Made by a program: the position numbers and the translations under genes. From Bathymodiolus brooksi (Eukaryota; Mollusca; Bivalvia; Mytilida; Modiolidae), in assembly GCA_963680875.1 (NCBI GenBank), contig OY804576.1, forward strand, positions 73,537,668 to 73,601,667: DNA of 64,000 bases, given 5' to 3'. This document shows, piece after piece, positions 53,553-64,000 of the stretch. The notes beneath the pieces are model-generated. The model searched no databases. It saw nothing but the letters and a program-made list of their open reading frames with translations, and was not told where the DNA came from. The number at the start of each line of letters is the position of its first letter. The stretch's first letter is position 1.

Positions 53553-55185
53553 CTGCAATAATGTAGCTCCTGTGACAAACTTGTGTCTCGGCGGAGCTAC
53601 AAAGCGGTCCCATTCGTCACAATGGAGCAAAAAATAAATTGCAATTGAAACATAAAAACTCACTATTTACGCTTCAAACATTTCATTATAACTATTACTG
53701 ATGATCCCAGTCCTTGTTAAATCGGTTTGGCTGAGAAATGTATGCTTTTCAAAGGTAGCAACAACCTTGTTCAAATTTATCGATCGTTCGCCATCACCGG
53801 AAACTACGGAAGGCGGAGCTTTTCTAAATATGATATTTCTTACTACACGTTTACTACGGCTGATGTAAACATTCACGCCTCAAATCGCCAAATATGGTAT
53901 CGACATCCAAATAGTGAGGCCGAAAATGACGAAATTCAAAATGTTCAGAGAGAAAGTAAACATGGATTTTTATTTTGTGGGAATTACATTCTAAAATACT
54001 GGTAGGTGATAAAAACTTGTTATAATAGTGGACAAAAGGAAAGGTTGTGTCTTATTATTGATAAATGCAGGCGTCAGAAACTCTGTAAGCGAGCGCAAAA
54101 AATCTCGGCGGCTGCTCCATTACGTGTAATGGCATCCCGTTAAAACCCTTGCGAGTAAGCGAGCATTTAGGGTTTTATTATTAGAACTAGGCGGACTACT
54201 GCACGGAAAACCGAAAACGGAATTTTAATTTGACCTTGGCCATCTCAAAGCCCAAATCTTAACATTATTTAAAATGTCTGGAAAGTAATTAAAAATAACA
54301 TTGCAAAGCGAATTTTGTGGAAATCCAAACCAAACAAGATTTAGTACGAGTTGTTAATGAAATATGGACTGGATTTTCATTGTGTTATATTCGGTCACTG
54401 GACCAAAGTTTACCCAGAAGAATTCGATCTGTGATTAGGGTAAGAGGTCAAATTACTAAATATTGACAACATAAGGTAAGTTTTTATTAATTTCATTGAC
54501 AAAGTTTTAAACCCCAGCTGCATACGTAATGACGTCGGACATTATTAGTTCTAATAATAAAACCCTAAATGCTCGCTTACTCGCAAGGGTTATAACGGGA
54601 TGCCATTAGTACACGTAATGGAGCAGCCGCCGAGATTTTTTGCGCTCGCTTACAGAGTTTCTGACGCCTGCATTTATCAATAATAAGACATAACCTTTCC
54701 TTTTGTCCACTATTATAACAAGTTTTTATCACCTACCAGTATTTTAGAATGTAATTCCCACAAAATAAAAATCCATGTTTGCTTTCTCTCTGAACATTTT
54801 GAATTTCGCCATTTCCGGCCTCATTATTTGGATGTCGATACCATATTTGGCGATTTGAGGCGTGAATGTTTACATCAGCCGTAGTAAACGTGTAGTAAGA
54901 AATATCATATTTAGAAAAGCTCCGCCTTCCGTAGTTTCCGGTGATGGCGAACGATCGATAAATTTGAACAAGGTTGTTGCTACCTTTGAAAAGCATACAT
55001 TTCTCAGCCAAACCGATTTAACAAGGACTGGGATCATCAGTAATAGTTATAATGAAATGTTTGAAGCGTAAATAGTGAGTTTTTATGTTTCAACTGCAAT
55101 TTATTTTTTGCTCCATTGTGACGAATGGGACCGCTTTGTAGCTCCGCCGAGACACAAGTTTGTCACAGGAGCTACATTATTGCAG
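53553..55185. repeat. 1.6 kb near-perfect palindrome (arms ~638 bp)
   Basis: Arm 53553-54189 is repeated in reverse complement at 54547-55185, leaving a ~357-bp spacer. Each arm carries the same 92-codon frame (53727-54005 plus, 54733-55011 minus), differing at only three residues, so identity is around 98-99%. The frame begins MAEKCMLFKGSNNLVQIYRS and has no recognised domain. No target duplication is evident. It may be a fold-back transposon or an inverted duplication. Confidence 0.9.
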
Positions 55186-55457
55186 TTAGACATTATGCGC
55201 CAATATATGGCCAACTATGTCAGTATGAATTGATTATGCACAGTGGCATACTTTTATAAATTATGGAATGAAAGCTTCATTGACAGATTTGTTACAAATT
55301 AATGAAATTATAATAGCAAATGATTAAAATTTAATTCAAGATGTTGGTGCAAGGGATCAGAAACAGTTGATACCTTTACAGTATCATGGAAAGACAAACA
55401 CAATAGGTAGCACCTCCCTCAACTTAGTATGCAGTGTTGCAATCAAACGTGCCTTTT
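55186..55457. other. Unassigned spacer
   Basis: Between the palindrome and an RT relic. Nothing recognised. Confidence 0.4.
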
Positions 55458-55666
55458 CGTTCGCCGACTTGTTCCTTTATTCATACGAAGCAAACTTCAT
55501 ACAGGGGCTTCTGAAGAAAAACGAAAAGACACAAGTATGTTCCTTTAATTTCACGTTCCGCTCTATAGATGATGTCCTTTCACTAGATAATTCTTAAGTT
55601 TTGTGATTTTATTGATAACATCTATTCCACTGAGTATGAAATAAAGGATATCGCATGATATAGCTA

Positions 55667-56153
55667 CAGTCCATGGACATAAGTATTCGTCACCTTCGAT
55701 TTTTTACTATATATTTCATATAAAACCACATTTTTTCAAAAAATATTTTAAAGCTATCTCTGGGCAGATTTTTATGAAATTTATTTCAAGACACGCAAAA
55801 TTCTTTGAATTTTATTTGTTTATCTGATAGTAATTTTTGTCTGCATGGATTTTGTTTTCTGGTGATTTAAACACAAATGTTGATTTTTCCCATTTTATTT
55901 TTGTTAAAATATAGAGCAAATTTGATGTCAGAAAACAAAAATTGTCTTTAAATCATAAGAAAATAAAGGCAATCTACCGGAAAATCATGCTAAAATAACT
56001 AAATAATCTTTAAATATTTCTGCTTCTTCTGGTGCAAAAATGATCAAAATCAGTTTAGAAATGACCACAATAAAAGAAAAATTGAAAAATGTGGTTTTAT
56101 ATGAAATATATAGCGTAAAATCGAGGGTGACGAATACTTGTGTGCATTGACTG
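55667..56153. mobile_element. 487-bp palindromic Tc1/mariner-type MITE
   Basis: CAGTCCATGGACATAAGTAT at the left and the inverse of CAGTCAATGCACACAAGTAT at the right, flanked by TA (55665-55666, 56154-56155). The arms match imperfectly for ~70 bp (TATATTTCATATAAAACCAC). No transposase. Confidence 0.85.
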
Positions 56154-56350
56154 TAGGTCTCCTTCATGCCTTCAATGAGTCCTTGACGGCTACACCTCGC
56201 AATTGACAATAAGGACCTGTTAAGAACGAAACTTTACAACAAAAGAGATTTTTATTTTCCCATTGTGAACTTTCCATTTATATGTAGCAACATTCGAATT
56301 GCACGTGCAGTTGATCCGATATCCCAGAGTTTGCGGTTCCTATCAGGATT

Positions 56351-56633
56351 AGGGCCCGGGTGACTCAATGAGTTAGATAGTTGGATTACCCAACAACTCG
56401 TACAAGCCTATCACCAATACGGCGTGGGTTCGCGCCCGGCTTTTGTAAATTACAAAAAGGCGCACTCGACGCGCAGCCGCAAGTGATAAAGTTTACCAGT
56501 TGCTTGCCCATGGTCAGGTCGGTGGTTCTCTCCGGGTACTCCGCCTTCTTCCACAACTAAAACTGGTCGCCATGATATAGCTGAAATATTGAAGAAAGTG
56601 GCATTAAAACACCAAATATCAAATCAAGTCAAA
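56351..56633 (+). mobile_element. SINE-A, intact, with 13-bp target duplication
   Basis: tRNA-like head AGGGCCCGGGTGACTCAATG with box B GGGTTCGCGCCCGG, body GCACTCGACGCGCAGCCGCA, shared tail GATATAGCTGAAATATTG and 'TTAAAACACCAAATATC'. TCCTATCAGGATT flanks both ends (56338-56350, 56634-56646). It is inserted in the RT relic. Confidence 0.9.
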
Positions 56634-56800
56634 TCCTATCAGGATTTCCTTAGGAAAGGGTTGCTGCTGACAAGGAAGCTACTGAACTAAGTATTCCTAG
56701 TAACAAATTTGAAGACATCGTTTCGATGTTTTACGGTCAACACCATGACTTGGTTAACAGTTACGGAATATCTGTATCATGAACGACCATGGATATGTTC

Positions 56801-57985
56801 GGTTTGTCGTAATCACAACCCGGTCCTTTCCTCATTCATGACCTACCACCGTGGTTATTGGAAGAAAAACACCACGGGTGACTGACACATGAAGAACAGG
56901 AACGGATTACCATTTCGGAGCACCGAGTTCGTTCCCGGTTTTTAGTAAGGTTCGTGTTGCTCGATTTTGACTAATTTTAGGTTTCTATGTAGTGTTTTGC
57001 AGATAATTGTTTCTCTTTTTTCTTCTTTTTTTTAACCGCATCGGTGTTGTAATGCTTAGCGTGCTAGCCTCGAATGCGGTAGATCGTGGGTTCGAGCCCC
57101 GATTGGGTCAAACCAAAGACTATAAAATTGGTATTTATTTCTCCGCTAAGCGCGCAGCATTAAGAACAAAGAGCAAAGACTGATTGGCTCGGAATCAGGA
57201 TAGTGTGTTAGAGTGGGGCGAAATGTCTATCCGCGAACTGTTGTTTCAGTGAGGCAGTACTATAAAAATTCAACTAAGCGAGTACAAAGTGGACCTCATC
57301 ATCATCTTATTGAAAATTACCTTGTTCTCTCCATGATATAGCTGAAAATTTGGTGAGTTGGCGTTAGCAACAACCAATCACTTCTTTTTCTTTAGACCAT
57401 TGTATTTTCCGTCCTTCTTCGAATTACGGCTTCTGGTTGGCCCTTTGGGATCTTCAAATATTTCTTCACATATGAATTTGATTGTTCCTGGAAGAGGTAA
57501 TAATGGAGTAACTGGGATATCAACATTAACGAAACTCATATATGATCGCCTTTAAGATAAAATTGTACGGATTTGTTTGTTTGTTGATTTTTTGTACTTT
57601 AACAGGAATAAAGCATGGACAGTTTATAATGGAGACCATAGAGGATAGTGGTATTTTTATTTGTAGAGAACATTCTTTATACAGCTTAGTGAAGAATTAG
57701 TCTACTCGATTATTGGAAGCCAGAAATGACAGTAGTCATGAAATATTACTACAGTACGGATATAAGAGATGGGAAATTTTTTCACATGCATGCATGTACA
57801 TAGTTTAGTTACTTTACCAGTTGTAACTTTATATCTAGTACATTTACTCGATGACTGCGCTACTACGGTGTCACCAGCAGAGCAGGAACTTCTAACCTTT
57901 TCGGAGCATTCGAGTTCACTCCCGTTTTTTGATGGGATCGTGTGTTTCTGTGTATTGTTTTGTAGATCATTCTTTCTCCTTTTTT
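56801..57985 (+). repeat. Retroelement 3' flank with GGAGCACC phrases, split by SINE-C
   Basis: After the RT relic, 'TTTCGGAGCACCGAGTTCGT' (56916) and 'TTTTCGGAGCATTCGAGTTC' (57898) are two divergent copies of the phrase seen at 1271-1750, each followed by TGTAGTGTTTTGCAGAT or a variant. I take this as non-coding 3' sequence of the RT element or of a related one. ORFs in it are not supported. Confidence 0.5.
57031..57380 (+). mobile_element. SINE-C (third tRNA-headed SINE)
   Basis: Head AATGCTTAGCGTGCTAGCCT with box B GTGGGTTCGAGCCCC. A long unrelated body follows, ending in the shared tail CATGATATAGCTGAAAATTT and 'GGCGTTAGCAACAACCAATC'. CTTCTTTTT flanks both ends (57022-57030, 57381-57389). 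Confidence 0.8.
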
Positions 57986-58157
57986 TTCTTTTGACAATTG
58001 TATTGTCTGTCCTACGATTTACGGTTTCTGATTACCCCTATGGTATCTTAAAACTTTTCTTAAGCAAAGTCATTTCCGCAACCCTTGTCACTTCCGCGAC
58101 GGTTTTGTCATTATCAATACTATTAACCATAAACGCCCAATAATATGAAGAAATGAA

Positions 58158-58163
58158 TTTATT
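58158..58163 (-). promoter_or_regulatory. Candidate polyA signal of the RS-repeat gene
   Basis: AATAAA on the minus strand about 165 nt downstream of the stop codon at 58329-58331. Confidence 0.4.
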
Positions 58164-58328
58164 TGAAGTTCAGTAAATTCATACAATGCCATTGTCTGTT
58201 GAGAAAATTAATTCCAGTTATAACAACAATGTCTTGATATTGAAATAATAGTTGTGTTCAAATCGAAGTTACAAAATTCATTTTTTTTTTCAAAAGCTGT
58301 TTTTCATTATTGTTGTTTCAGAAAATTG

Positions 58329-61300
58329 TTATCTTTTTCTTTCAATAACTGTTTTCAGTTTGTTATCAGAATCGAAATCATCATGGAAGTCATACAATGT
58401 TGTGGAATGTGTGACCTGGATCTTTTCCTTTGTATAATATTTTCTGCTACTCCTTTCTCTAATATAAGTCCTAGATCTAAAACTTTTTTTTTATATTTTT
58501 TATGTCACTCTTGTGTCTACTATAAGACTTAGATCTAGAACTTTTCCTTTTTATATTTTTTTCTGTCACTCCTGTCTCTACTATAAGACCTAGATCTAGA
58601 ACTTTTCTTTTTTATATTTTTTCTGTCACTCTTGTGTCTACTATAAGACCTAGATCTAGAACTTTTCCTTTTTATATTTTTTCTATCACTCTTGTCTCTA
58701 CTATAAGACTTAGATCTAGAACTTTTCCTTTTTATATTTTTTTCTGTCACTCCTGTCTCTACTATAAGACCTAGATCTAGAACTTTTCTTTTTTATATTG
58801 TTTCTGTCACTCTTGTGTCTACTATAAGACCTAGATCTAGAACTTTTCCTTTTTATATTTTTTCTGTCACTCTTGTGTCTACTATAAGACCTAGATCTAG
58901 AACTTTTCCTTTTTATATTTCTTCTGTCACTCTTGTCTCTACTATAAGACTTAGATCTAGAACTTTTCCTTTTTATATTTTTTCTGTCACTCTTGTCTCT
59001 ACTATAAGACTTAGATCTAGAACTTTTTCTTTTTATATTTTTTCTGTCACTCTTGTCTCTACTATAAGACCTAGATCTAGAACTTTTTTTTTATATTTTT
59101 TATGTCACTCTTGTGTCTACTATAAGACTTAGATCTAGAACTTTTCCTTTTTATATTTTTTTCTGTCACTCCTGTCTCTACTATAAGACCTAGATCTAGA
59201 ACTTTTCTTTTTTATATTTTTTCTGTCACTCTTGTGTCTACTATAAGACCTAGATCTAGAACTTTTCCTTTTTATATTTTTTCTGTCACTCTTGTCTCTA
59301 CTATAAGACCTAGATCTAGAACTTTTCCTTTTTATATTTTTTCTGTCACTCTTGTCTCTACTATAAGACTTAGATCTAGAACTTTTCCTTTTTATATTTT
59401 TTCTGTCACTCTTGTCTCTACTATAAGACATAGATCTAGAACTTTTTCTTTTTATATTTTTTCTGTCACTCTTGTCTCTACTATAAGACTTAGATCTAGA
59501 ACTTTTCCTTTTTATATTTTTTCTGTCACTCTTGTGTCTACTATAAGACCTAGATCTAGAACTTTTTCTTTTTATATTTTTTATGTCACTCTTGTGTCTA
59601 CTATAAGACCTAGATCTAGATCTTTTTCTTTTTATATTTTTTCTGTCACTCTTGTGTCTACTATAAGACTTAGATCTAGATCTTTTTCTTTTTATATTTT
59701 TTATGTCACTCTTGTGTCTACTATAAGACCTAGATCTAGATCTTTTTCTTTTTATATTTTTTCTGTCACTCTTGTCTCTACTATAAGACCTAGATCTAGA
59801 ACTTTTCCTTTTTATATTTTTTCTGTCACTCTTGTCTCTACTATAAGACTTAGATCTAGAACTTTTCCTTTTTATATTTGTTCTGTCACTCTTGTGTCTA
59901 CTATAAGACCTAGATCTAGAACTTTTCCTTTTTATATTTTTTCTGTCACTCTTGTTTCTACTATAAGACCTAGATCTAGAACTTTTCCTTTTTATATTTT
60001 TTCTGTCACTCTTGTCTCTACTATAAGACTTAGATCTAGAACTTTTCCTTTTTATATTTTTTCTGTCACTCTTGTCTCTACTATAAGACTTAGATCTAGA
60101 ACTTTTCCTTTTTATATTTTTTCTGTCACTCTTGTCTCTACTATAAGACTTAGATCTAGAACTTTTCCTTTTTATATATTTTATGTCACTCTTGTCTCTA
60201 CTATAAGACTTAGATCTAGAACTTTTCCTTTTTATATATTTTATGTCACTCTTGTCTCTACTATAAGACTTAGATCTAGAACTTTTTCTTTTTATATTTT
60301 TTCTGTCACTCTTGTGTCTACTATAAGACCTAGATCTAGATCTTTTTCTTTTTATATTTTTTCTGTCACTCTTGTCTCTACTATAAGACTTAGATCTAGA
60401 ACTTTTCCTTTTTATATTTTTTATGTCACTCTTGTGTCTACTATAAGACTTAGATCTAGAACTTTTTCTTTTTATATTTTTTCTGTCACTCTTGTGTCTA
60501 CTATAAGACCTAGATCTAGATCTTTTTCTTTTTATATTTTTTCTATCACTCTTGTCTCTACTATAAGACCTAGATCTAGAACTTTTCCTTTTTATATTTG
60601 TTCTGTCACTCTTGTCTCTACTATAAGACTTAGATCTAGAACTTTTCCTTTTTATATTTTTTCTGTCACTCTTGTCTCTACTATAAGACTTAGATCTAGA
60701 ACTTTTCCTTTTTATATTTGTTCTGTCACTCTTGTCTCTACTATAAGACTTAGATCTAGAACTTTTCCTTTTTATATTTTTTCTGTCACTCTTGTGTCTA
60801 CTATAAGTCCTAGATCTAGAACTTTTCCTTTTTATATTTTTTATGTCACTCCTGTGTCAACTATAAGACCTAGATCTAAAACTTTTTTTTTATATTTTTT
60901 ATGTCACTCTTGTGTCTACTATAAGACTTAGATCTAGAACTTTTCCTTTTTATATTTTTTTCTGTCACTCCTGTCTCTACTATAAGACCTAGATCTAGAA
61001 CTTTTCCTTTTTATATTTTTTCTGTCACTCTTGTCTCTACTATAAGACTTAGATCTAGAACTTTTCCTTTTTATATTTTTTCTGTCACTCTTGTCTCTAC
61101 TATAAGACTTAGATCTAGAACTTTTTCTTTTTATATTTTTTCTGTCACTCTTGTCTCTACTATAAGACTTAGATCTAGAACTTTTCCTTTTTATATTTTT
61201 TATGTCACTCTTGTCTCTACTATAAGACTTAGATCTAGAACTTTTCCTTTTTATATTTTTTCTGTCACTCTTGTCTCTACTACAAGACTTAGATCTAGAA

Positions 61301-63545
61301 CTTTTCCTTTTTATATTTTTCCTGTCACTCTTGTGTCTACTATAAGACCTAGATCTAGATCTTTTTCTTTTTATATTTTTTATGTCACTCTTGTGTCTAC
61401 TATAAGACCTAGATCTAGATCTTTTTCTTTTTATATTTTTTCTGTCACTCTTGTGTCTACTATAAGACTTAGATCTAGATCTTTTCCTTTTTATATTTTT
61501 TCTGTCACTCTTGTGTCTACTATAAGACTTAGATCTAGATCTTTTTCTTTTTATATTTTTTCTATCACTCTTGTCTCTACTATAAGACCTAGATCTAGAA
61601 CTTTTCCTTTTTATATTTTTTCTGTCACTCTTGTGTCTACTATAAGACTTAGATCTAGAACTTTTCCTTTTTATATTTTTTCTATCACTCTTGTCTCTAC
61701 TATAAGACTTAGATCTAGAACTTTTCCTTTTTATATATTTTATGTCACTCTTGTGTCTACTATAAGACTTAGATCTAGAACTTTTTCTTTTTATATTTTT
61801 TCTATCACTCTTGTCTCTACTATAAGACCTAGATCTAGAACTTTTCCTTTTTATATTTTTTCTGTCACTCTTGTCTCTACTATAAGACTTAGATCTAGAA
61901 CTTTTCCTTTTTATATTTTTTATGTCACTCTTGTCTCTACTATAAGACTTAGATCTAGAACTTTTCCTTTTTATATTTTTTCTGTCACTCTTGTCTCTAC
62001 TATAAGACTTAGATCTAGAACTTTTCCTTTTTATATTTTTTCTGTCACTCTTGTCTCTACTATAAGACTTAGATCTAGATCTTTTCCTTTTTATATTTTT
62101 TCTATCACTCTTGTCTCTACTATAAGACCTAGATCTAGAACTTTTCCTTTTTATATTTTTTCTGTCACTCTTGTCTCTACTATAAGACTTAGATCTAGAA
62201 CTTTTCCTTTTTATATTTGTTCTGTCACTCTTGTCTCTACTATAAGACTTAGATCTAGAACTTTTCCTTTTTATATTTTTTATGTCACTCTTGTGTCTAC
62301 TATAAGACTTAGATCTAGATCTTTTTCTTTTTATATTTTTTATGTCACTCTTGTGTCTACTATAAGACCTAGATCTAGATCTTTTTCTTTTTATATTTTT
62401 TCTGTCGCTCTTGTCTCTACTATAAGACTTAGATCTAACGTCACTATCTGTGGTCTCTAAATCGTCATCAAAGTCACTAACTGTGGTCTCTGACAAATCG
62501 TCATCAAAGTCACTATCTGTGGTCTGACAAATCGTCGTCAAAGTCACTATCTGGCCTCTGACAAATCGTCATCAAAGTCAATATCTGTGGTCTCTGACAA
62601 ATCGTCATCAAAGTCACTATCTGTGGTCTCTGACAAATCGTTATTAAAGGCACTATTCTGTGGTCTCTGACAAATCGTCATCAAAGTCACTATATCTGTG
62701 GTCTCTGACAAATCGTCATCAAAGTCAATATCTGTGGTCTCTGACAAATCGTCATCAAAGTCACTAGCTGTGATCTCTGACAAATCGTCATCAAAGTCAC
62801 TATCTGTGGTCTCTTGACAAATCATCATCAAAGTCAATATCTGTGGTCTCTGACAAATCGTCATCAAAGTCACTATCTGTGGTCTCTGACAAATCGTCAT
62901 CAAAATCACTATCTGTGGTCTCTGACAAATCGTCATCAAAGTCACTATCTGTGGTCTCTGACAAATCGTCATCAAAGTCACTATCTGTGGTCTCTGACAA
63001 ATCGTCATCAAAGTCACTATCTGTGATCTGACAAATCGTCATCAAAGTCACTATCTGTGGTCTCTGACAAATCGTTATTAAAGTCACTATTCTGCGGTCT
63101 CTGACAAATCGTCATCAAAGCCACTATATCTGTGGTCTCTGACAAATCGTCATCAAAGTCAATATCTGTGGTCTCTGACAAATCGTCATCAAAGTCACTA
63201 GCTGTGATCTCTGACAAATCGTCATCAAAGTCACTATCTGTGGTCTCTGACAAATCATCATCAAAGTCAATATCTGTGGTCTCTGACAAATCGTCATCAA
63301 AGTCACTAGCTGTGATCTCTGACAAATCGTCATCAAAGTCACTATCTGTGGTCTCTGACAAATCGTCATCAAAGTCACTATCTGTGGTCTCTGACAAATC
63401 GTCATCAAAGTCACTATCTGTGGTCTCTGACAAATCGTCATCAAAGTCACTATCTGTGGTCTCTGACAAATCGTCATCAAAGTCAATATCTGTGGTCTCT
63501 GACAAATCGTCATCAAAGTCACTATGTGAATCATCATTCTCAAAA
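58329..63545 (-). CDS. 3' exon of an acidic/RS-repeat protein gene (frame broken)
   Basis: A pyrimidine tract and CAAATACAG acceptor give an exon starting at 63545 that reads FENDDSHSDFDDDLSE, then ~30 acidic 12-residue units (TTDSDFDDDLSE). Near 62440 the same frame runs straight into basic units of 20 residues (RSKSYSRDKSDRKNIKRKS). These continue as ~66 copies to a final diverged unit, FRSRTYIRERSSRKYYTKEK, and a unique end, TLYDFHDDFDSDNKLKTVIE, with a stop at 58329. RS domains bind RNA-processing partners in the nucleus, so a splicing-related role is plausible but unproven; the N-terminus lies beyond the window. Indels that are not multiples of three occur in several units (for example near 58490, 58560, 59157, 60955, 62520, 62540, 62806, 63015). 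The gene is therefore either degenerate or mis-assembled in the arrays. Confidence 0.5.
58445..62445 (-). repeat. 60-bp minisatellite (~66 units), RS-coding strand minus
   Basis: Each unit contains TAGATCTAGA and, on the minus strand, codes for SRSKSYSRDKSDRKNIKRKS or a close variant. Variable positions exchange K/R, D/H and R/I. A marker pair, a 58-bp unit with a T-run and a nearby 61-bp unit, recurs at about 58485, 59085 and 60882, so longer blocks were duplicated as well. Confidence 0.95.
62446..63530 (-). repeat. 36-bp minisatellite (~30 units), acidic coding strand minus
   Basis: Units of 36 bp (GTCATCAAAGTCACTATCTG on plus) code for TTDSDFDDDLSE on the minus strand. A block of several units with the same oddities (TCGTTATTAAAG, ACTATTCTG, ACTATATCTG, CACTAGCTGTGATC) occurs twice, near 62635-62800 and 63070-63230, about 430 bp apart. 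Confidence 0.95.
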
Positions 63546-64000
63546 CTGTATTTGAAAAAAGGATATACAATTGAATTATACTACAAATACATAATGCATA
63601 TTGAATTATTGAGAGACTTTTGTTTAACTCATAAATTATATTTTTCTCATTTATATGGGAATGTACTTCTTATTTCCAAATCGTTATTAAAGACGGTCTG
63701 ATAAAGTCACTTCCTGAATTCAAAATAATTATTTAGACCCCCTTTTTTTTTGTAATGGCAAATTCCATGAAAAGTACTACTATAAATGAAAATGTATGCT
63801 AAATATATGTGTTAGGACAACTTAGGGGTATCGATGTTGCCTGTTTCTATAATTTTTCTATTAGAGATTAAAACTTCCGACGGTGTGATATTTTGCTTTG
63901 TTGTTCATTTTATTGCCATCAAATATTCAAAGCAAACTGCTATAATACAGAAACCTGTACAATCAGATTATTATTTTTCGTATTTGGGCGCAGAACTTTA
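63546..64000. other. Presumed intron upstream of the repeat exon
   Basis: AT-rich, no coding feature recognised. It would be intronic if the acceptor at 63545 is real. Confidence 0.4.

Larger units (their letters stand above)
55458..56800 (+). pseudogene. Second Penelope-like RT relic, split by a MITE and a SINE
   Basis: Segments in order: FADLFLYSYEANFIQGLLKK and FRSIDDVLSLDNS (the YIDD Tyr is replaced by Ser); after the MITE at 55667-56153, LYNKRDFYFP-like sequence and VNFPFICSNIRIARAV; after the SINE at 56351-56633, KGLLLTRKLLN, and FEDIVSMFYGQHHDLVNSYG. It is collinear with the C-terminal half of the RT at 48381-50237. The stops and insertions make it dead. The 5' part is missing. Confidence 0.75.

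Noticed and set aside
56351..57120. tRNA genes at box-B motifs (GGGTTCGCGCCC, GGGTTCGAGCCCC)
   Set aside because: Each is the head of a SINE with body, shared tail and target duplications. No free-standing tRNA cloverleaf was supported.
59234..60931. 565-residue plus-strand ORF (STIRPRSRTFPFYIF repeats)
   Set aside because: It is the reverse strand of the RS-coding 60-bp repeat. The minus strand has the in-frame acidic junction, acceptor, unique C-terminus and polyA signal; the plus strand has none of these.
58445..63530. CRISPR-like arrays
   Set aside because: The units are contiguous without unique spacers, and the genome is eukaryotic.
63132..63701. Plus-strand ORF of SDKSSSKSLSVV repeats
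   Set aside because: Reverse-strand shadow of the acidic DFDDDL repeat.

Overview
The window is animal nuclear DNA, most likely from a mollusc and probably a bivalve (inference). It has a GT-AG intron-split metazoan gene, low gene density, tRNA-derived SINEs, many palindromic DNA transposons, Penelope-like and LINE fragments, and a modular tandem-repeat element that resembles bivalve 'pearl'/Helentron-derived repeats. No prokaryotic feature is present.

One gene can be read completely. TIMM50, the Tim50 subunit of the mitochondrial TIM23 inner-membrane translocase, lies on the minus strand from an ATG at 46990 to a stop at 3207. It has ten exons whose lengths and phases join into one 393-residue reading frame. 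Its introns hold most of the other content. Intron 8 (4591-29181) carries a ~4.6 kb array of a 93-bp satellite, which is split from its diverged tail by a 3.9 kb hAT-type insertion. It also carries several copies of the modular element. Introns 4 and 1 hold nested SINE, MITE and hAT insertions whose target-site duplications can still be read.

Right of TIMM50, a ~180-bp intergenic gap may be a bidirectional promoter, with a possible first exon on the plus strand at 47172. From 47.3 to 58.0 kb there is a transposon graveyard. It holds a frameshifted Penelope-like reverse transcriptase (RT), a Crypton/DUF3504-like fragment joined to a LINE RT fragment, and a Tc1 transposase split by a hAT MITE. 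It also holds a 1.6 kb near-perfect palindrome and a second RT copy split by a MITE and a SINE.

The right end (58.3-63.5 kb) looks like the 3' part of another minus-strand gene. A splice acceptor at 63545 leads into a 36-bp repeat encoding acidic TTDSDFDDDLSE units. These pass in frame into a 60-bp repeat encoding arginine/serine-rich units, followed by a unique C-terminus and a polyA signal. The reading frame is broken several times by indels inside the arrays.

In the entries, 'modular element' means the family that starts near AGAGGCTCCCAGGAGCCTG, holds repeated units around 'GGCCATCTTGGA', and ends in a hairpin followed by GCTAAAA. SINE-A, SINE-B and SINE-C are three tRNA-headed SINEs that share one 3' tail.
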